Assembly: GCF_028023875.1 (NCBI RefSeq)
Contig: NZ_JAQIPB010000002.1
Location: 496,001 to 560,000 of the forward strand
Reading direction: 5' to 3'
Source: Xenophilus arseniciresistens
Lineage (GTDB): Bacteria > Pseudomonadota > Gammaproteobacteria > Burkholderiales > Burkholderiaceae_C
Length of the DNA stretch: 64,000 bases
In this document: in pieces, positions 60,581 to 64,000 of the stretch
How positions within the stretch are numbered: position 1 is the first letter of the stretch
Layout of the letters: each line of letters starts with the position of its first letter
The notes under the pieces: generated by a model
Seen by the model: the letters and a program-made list of their open reading frames with translations, nothing else
What the model was told of the DNA's origin: nothing
Database searches by the model: none
Translations under genes and position numbers: made by a program

Positions 60581-62239
60581 TTACAGCACGATGCGACGGT
60601 AATCCGTCAGCAGTTGGCCCAGGTAGGCGTTGAAGCGGGCCGCGGCCGCGCCGTCGATCACGCGGTGGTCATAAGACAGCGACAGCGGCAGCACCAGGCG
60701 CGGCACGAACTGCTTGCCGTCCCACACCGGCTTCATCTGGCCCTTGGACAGGCCCAGGATGGCGACTTCAGGCGCGTTGATGATGGGCGTGAAGTGGGTA
60801 CCACCGATGCCGCCCAGCGAGCTGATCGAGAAGCAGCCGCCCTGCATGTCGGCCGCACCCAGCTTGCCGTCGCGCGCCTTCTTGGCCAGATCGCCCATTT
60901 CCTGGCTGATCTGGATGATGCCCTTCTTGTCGGCATCCTTGAGCACGGGCACGACCAGACCGTTGGGCGTGTCTGCCGCGAAGCCGATGTTGAAGTACTG
61001 CTTGTAGACCAGCGTGTCGCCGTCCAGGCTGGTGTTGAACTCGGGGAACTTCCTGAGCGCCGCCACCACCGCCTTGATCACGAAGGCCAGCATCGTGACC
61101 TTCACACCGGACTTCTCGTTCTCCTTGTTGGTGGCGACGCGGAAGGCTTCCAGTTCGGTGATGTCCGCTTCGTCGTTGTTCGTGACGTGCGGGATCATGA
61201 CCCAGTTGCGATGCAGGTTCGCCCCCGAGATCTTCTTGATGCGCGACAGGTCCTTGCGCTCGACGGCGCCGAACTTGCTGAAGTCGACCTTGGGCCAGGG
61301 CAGCAGGTCCAGGCCTGCGCCACCGCCACCACCGGCGGGCGCCTTGGCCGCCTGCGCCTTGGTCTGCACGGCGCCGCTCATCACCGACTTGGTGAAGGCC
61401 TGCACGTCGTCCTGGGTGATCCGGCCCTTGGGACCGGAGCCCTTCACTTCCTCCAGCGGCACGCCCAGTTCGCGCGCGAACTTGCGCACCGAAGGCGAGG
61501 CATGCGGCAGCTGTCCGCTGGGGGCCTTGGTCGGCTCGTGGGCCACTGCGGGCGCAGGGGCTGCCGAAGCTGCGGGCGCGCTCGCGCTGGCCGGCGCCGA
61601 AGCAGGCGCGGCTGCGGGCGCCGGGGCTGCGGCCGCATGTGCGGGCGCCGCGGCGCCAGCGGCGCCTTCCAGCACGGCGATCAGGTCGCCGATGTTCACG
61701 GTGTCGCCCACCTTGACCTTCAGCTCCTTGAGCGTGCCGGCCGCCGAGGACGGGATTTCCATCGAGGCCTTGTCCGACTCGACCGTGATCAGGGACTGTT
61801 CCACCTTGATCGCGTCGCCGGGTTTGACCAGCACCTCGATCACGGCCACGTCCTTGAAGTCGCCGATATCCGGCACCTTGACTTCGACCGGGCCCGCGGG
61901 CGCGGCGGCCGGAGCAGGTGCTGCGGCGGGGCCGGGCGCGGGCGCTGCGGCGGCCGGCGCAGGCGCTGCAGCGGCGGGTGCCGGCGCGGGGGCGCCTGCG
62001 CCCTCGGCTTCCAGCATCAGCACCAGCGAACCTTCGCTGACCTTGTCGCCCACCGCGACCTTGATTTCCTTGACCACGCCGGCGGCCGACGACGGAATTT
62101 CCATCGAGGCCTTGTCCGACTCCACCGTGATCAGCGACTGCTCGGCCTTGACCGTGTCGCCCACCTTCACCAGCACCTCGATCACCGCGACCGAATCGAA
62201 ATCGCCGATGTCAGGAACCTTGACTTCCACTGCTGCCAT
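60581..62239 (-). CDS. aceF: Pyruvate dehydrogenase E2, dihydrolipoyl acetyltransferase
   Basis: A 552-residue core enzyme. Two near-identical lipoyl domains carry Lys43 and Lys157 (both TVESDKASM), separated and followed by Ala/Pro linkers; then a peripheral-subunit binding domain ([32 protein letters not shown]) and the catalytic domain with His525 and Asp529 in YDHRVIDGA. The two lipoyl domains share long identical words with each other and with the E3 domain. It lies 39 bp after aceE. Confidence 0.97.
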   Translation of the reverse strand: MAAVEVKVPDIGDFDSVAVIEVLVKVGDTVKAEQSLITVESDKASMEIPSSAAGVVKEIKVAVGDKVSEGSLVLMLEAEGAGAPAPAPAAAAPAPAAAAPAPGPAAAPAPAAAPAGPVEVKVPDIGDFKDVAVIEVLVKPGDAIKVEQSLITVESDKASMEIPSSAAGTLKELKVKVGDTVNIGDLIAVLEGAAGAAAPAHAAAAPAPAAAPASAPASASAPAASAAPAPAVAHEPTKAPSGQLPHASPSVRKFARELGVPLEEVKGSGPKGRITQDDVQAFTKSVMSGAVQTKAQAAKAPAGGGGGAGLDLLPWPKVDFSKFGAVERKDLSRIKKISGANLHRNWVMIPHVTNNDEADITELEAFRVATNKENEKSGVKVTMLAFVIKAVVAALRKFPEFNTSLDGDTLVYKQYFNIGFAADTPNGLVVPVLKDADKKGIIQISQEMGDLAKKARDGKLGAADMQGGCFSISSLGGIGGTHFTPIINAPEVAILGLSKGQMKPVWDGKQFVPRLVLPLSLSYDHRVIDGAAAARFNAYLGQLLTDYRRIVL

Positions 62240-62278
62240 GTTCTGTGTCTCCCGCCCGCAGGCGTTGTGTGCTTGTGC

Positions 62279-64000
62279 TTACGCGTACAGCGGGTTGATC
62301 TTGTCGGCGTCGATGCCGTACTTCTTGATGGCTTCGCTCACCTTCTGGACCGGCAGCACGCCGTCCTCGGCCAGCGCCTTGAGAGCCGAGACCACGATGT
62401 AGTGGCGGTTGACCTCGAAGTGCGCACGCAGCTTGCTGCGGAAGTCGCTGCGGCCGAAGCCGTCGGTGCCCAGGGTCTTGTAGGTACGGCCCTTGGGAAT
62501 GAAGGGACGGATCTGTTCCGTGTAGGCCTTCATGTAGTCGGTCGATGCCACCACCGGGCCGGTGCTGGCGGCCAGTTGCTGGGCCACGAAGGGCACGCGC
62601 GGCGCCTCCGTCGGGTGCAGCAGGTTCCAGCGCTCGGCGTCCTGGCCGTCGCGGGTGAGCTCGTTGAAGCTCGGGCAGCTCCACACGGCCGCGGCCACGC
62701 CCCAGTCCTTTTCCAGCAGTTCCTGGGCGAAGAAGGATTCACGCAGGATGGTGCCGCTGCCCAGCAGCTGCACGGTGGGCACGTTGGCCTGCTGCAGCGT
62801 GGGCGCCTGCTTGCACAGGTACATGCCCTTGATGATCTGCTCTTCGGTGCCGGGCTGCAGGCCGGGCATGGCGTAGTTCTCGTTGAGCAGCGTCAGGTAG
62901 TAGAAGACGTTTTCCTGGCGCTCCACCATGCGCTTGAGGCCCTCGTGCATGATCACCGCCACTTCGTGCGCGAAGGTCGGGTCGTAGCTCACGCAGTTGG
63001 GGATGGTGTTGGCCAGGATGTGGCTGTGGCCGTCTTCGTGCTGCAGGCCTTCGCCATTGAGCGTGGTGCGGCCAGAGGTGCCGCCCAGCAGGAAGCCGCG
63101 CGCCTGCATGTCGCCCGCGGCCCAGGCCAGGTCGCCGATGCGCTGGAAGCCGAACATCGAGTAGTACACGTAGAACGGCACCATGATGCGGTTGTTCGTC
63201 GAGTACGAGGTGGCAGCCGCGATCCAGCTGGACATGCCGCCGGCCTCGTTGATGCCTTCCTGCAGGATCTGGCCGGCCTTGTCCTCCTTGTAGTACATGA
63301 CCTGGTCCTTGTCGACCGGGGTGTACTGCTGACCATGGGGGTTGTAGATGCCGACCTGGCGGAACAGGCCTTCCATGCCGAAGGTGCGGGCTTCGTCGAC
63401 CAGGATGGGCACAACGCGCGGGCCCAGCGCCTGGTCACGCAGCAGTTGCGTGAGGAAGCGCACGTAGGCTTGCGTGGTCGAGATCTCGCGGCCTTCGGCC
63501 GTGGGCTCCAGCACGGCCTTGAAGGTTTCCAGGGCCGGCACCGTGAAGCTTTCGTCGGCCTTGGTGCGGCGGTGCGGCAGGTAGCCGCCCAGTGCCTTGC
63601 GGCGCTCGTGCAGGTACTTCATCTCCGGCGTGTCGTCGGCCGGCTTGTAGAAAGGCAGATCGGCGATCTGGCTGTCGGGCACCGGGATGTTGAAGCGGTC
63701 GCGGAAGGCCTTGATGTCCTCGTCGCTGAGCTTCTTGGTCTGGTGAACGGTGTTCTTGCCTTCACCGATCTTGCCCATGCCGAAGCCCTTGACGGTCTTG
63801 ACCAGCAGCACGGTGGGCTGGCCCTGGTGGTTCTGGGCGGCATGGAAGGCGGCATAGACCTTCTGCGAGTCATGGCCGCCACGCTGCAGCGCCCAGATCT
63901 CGTCGTCGCTCATGTGCTCGACCATCTTGGCCGTGCGCGGGTCGCGGCCGAAGAAGTTCTTGCGCACGTAGGCACCATCGTTGGCCTTCATGGCCTGATA
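62279..64000 (-). CDS. aceE: Pyruvate dehydrogenase E1 (AceE), 5' part cut by window edge
   Basis: The C-terminal 573 residues of a homodimeric-type E1 that is normally about 890 residues, so about 320 are missing beyond 64000. ATP-independent ThDP enzyme features visible: GRDPRTAKMVEHMSDDEIWALQRGGHD, VKTVKGFGMGKIGEGKNTVHQ, VDEARTFGMEGLFRQVGIY, GISNEAGG-like GINEAGGMSSWIAAATSYS, and GTDGFGRSDFR. The frame stays open to the last base. The internal ATG at 63991 is not the start. Confidence 0.97.
   Translation of the reverse strand, partial: YQAMKANDGAYVRKNFFGRDPRTAKMVEHMSDDEIWALQRGGHDSQKVYAAFHAAQNHQGQPTVLLVKTVKGFGMGKIGEGKNTVHQTKKLSDEDIKAFRDRFNIPVPDSQIADLPFYKPADDTPEMKYLHERRKALGGYLPHRRTKADESFTVPALETFKAVLEPTAEGREISTTQAYVRFLTQLLRDQALGPRVVPILVDEARTFGMEGLFRQVGIYNPHGQQYTPVDKDQVMYYKEDKAGQILQEGINEAGGMSSWIAAATSYSTNNRIMVPFYVYYSMFGFQRIGDLAWAAGDMQARGFLLGGTSGRTTLNGEGLQHEDGHSHILANTIPNCVSYDPTFAHEVAVIMHEGLKRMVERQENVFYYLTLLNENYAMPGLQPGTEEQIIKGMYLCKQAPTLQQANVPTVQLLGSGTILRESFFAQELLEKDWGVAAAVWSCPSFNELTRDGQDAERWNLLHPTEAPRVPFVAQQLAASTGPVVASTDYMKAYTEQIRPFIPKGRTYKTLGTDGFGRSDFRSKLRAHFEVNRHYIVVSALKALAEDGVLPVQKVSEAIKKYGIDADKINPLYA

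Overview
The window is high-GC, gene-dense chromosomal DNA from a betaproteobacterium, most likely Burkholderiales, family Comamonadaceae. The evidence is the gene order ndk-rlmN-pilW-rodZ-ispG-hisS-yfgM-bamB-der-hfq-hflX-hflK-hflC-DUF2065-hisZ-purA, the use of HisZ, a pyruvate dehydrogenase E3 with its own lipoyl domain, and abundant TRAP and Liv-type transport genes next to CoA-transferases. No rRNA, tRNA, CRISPR array, prophage or insertion sequence was recognised. Both edges cut a gene: a CaiB-type CoA-transferase at the left and aceE at the right.

1-7.1 kb is an accessory catabolic locus. On the minus strand a tripartite TRAP transporter (dctP, dctQ, dctM) is followed by a solute-binding-protein-like gene without signal peptide and a CoA-transferase. 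On the plus strand, divergent from these, lie a second paralogous CoA-transferase, a MaoC hydratase and an IclR regulator. The likely scheme is import of an organic acid, CoA transfer to it and hydration or dehydration of the thioester, under IclR control. A perfect 7+7 bp palindrome sits in the divergent promoter region.

7.1-17.3 kb is a second acyl-CoA module. A TetR regulator is translationally coupled to an enoyl-CoA hydratase/isomerase, followed by a thiolase and arfB (minus strand). Divergently, a complete Liv-type ABC importer is coupled to an AMP-forming acyl-CoA ligase (plus strand). 17.4-20.7 kb holds a coiled-coil hypothetical protein, a GntR/FCD regulator coupled to an EamA-type exporter, and a MetC-like PLP enzyme.

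20.8-42.7 kb is the conserved housekeeping block, almost all on the minus strand: purine salvage and synthesis (PRTase, purA), hisZ, HflKC, HflX, Hfq, Der, BamB, YfgM, HisS, IspG, RodZ-like, PilW, RlmN, Ndk, RluB, ScpB, RluD. The BAM lipoprotein bamD is divergent from rluD. 42.8-47.8 kb carries a DinG/YoaA-type helicase, a DUF465 protein, a PP2C phosphatase, a periplasmic coiled-coil protein and ZapE.

47.9-64 kb is central carbon metabolism: 2-oxoglutarate dehydrogenase (odhA-odhB-lpd), propionyl-CoA synthetase (prpE), an isochorismatase-like hydrolase, a secreted sugar-dehydrogenase-like beta-propeller protein, an NlpC/P60 peptidase, and the pyruvate dehydrogenase operon aceE(partial)-aceF-lpdA.

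I found no clearly undescribed multi-gene system. The best leads are the signal-less solute-binding-like protein in the TRAP/CoA-transferase locus, a candidate transcription attenuator just ahead of the TTG-started DUF465 gene, a candidate leaderless NlpC/P60 transcript, and a family of CCCCCA-GC hairpin repeats in three operon spacers, one of which abuts the livM start codon.
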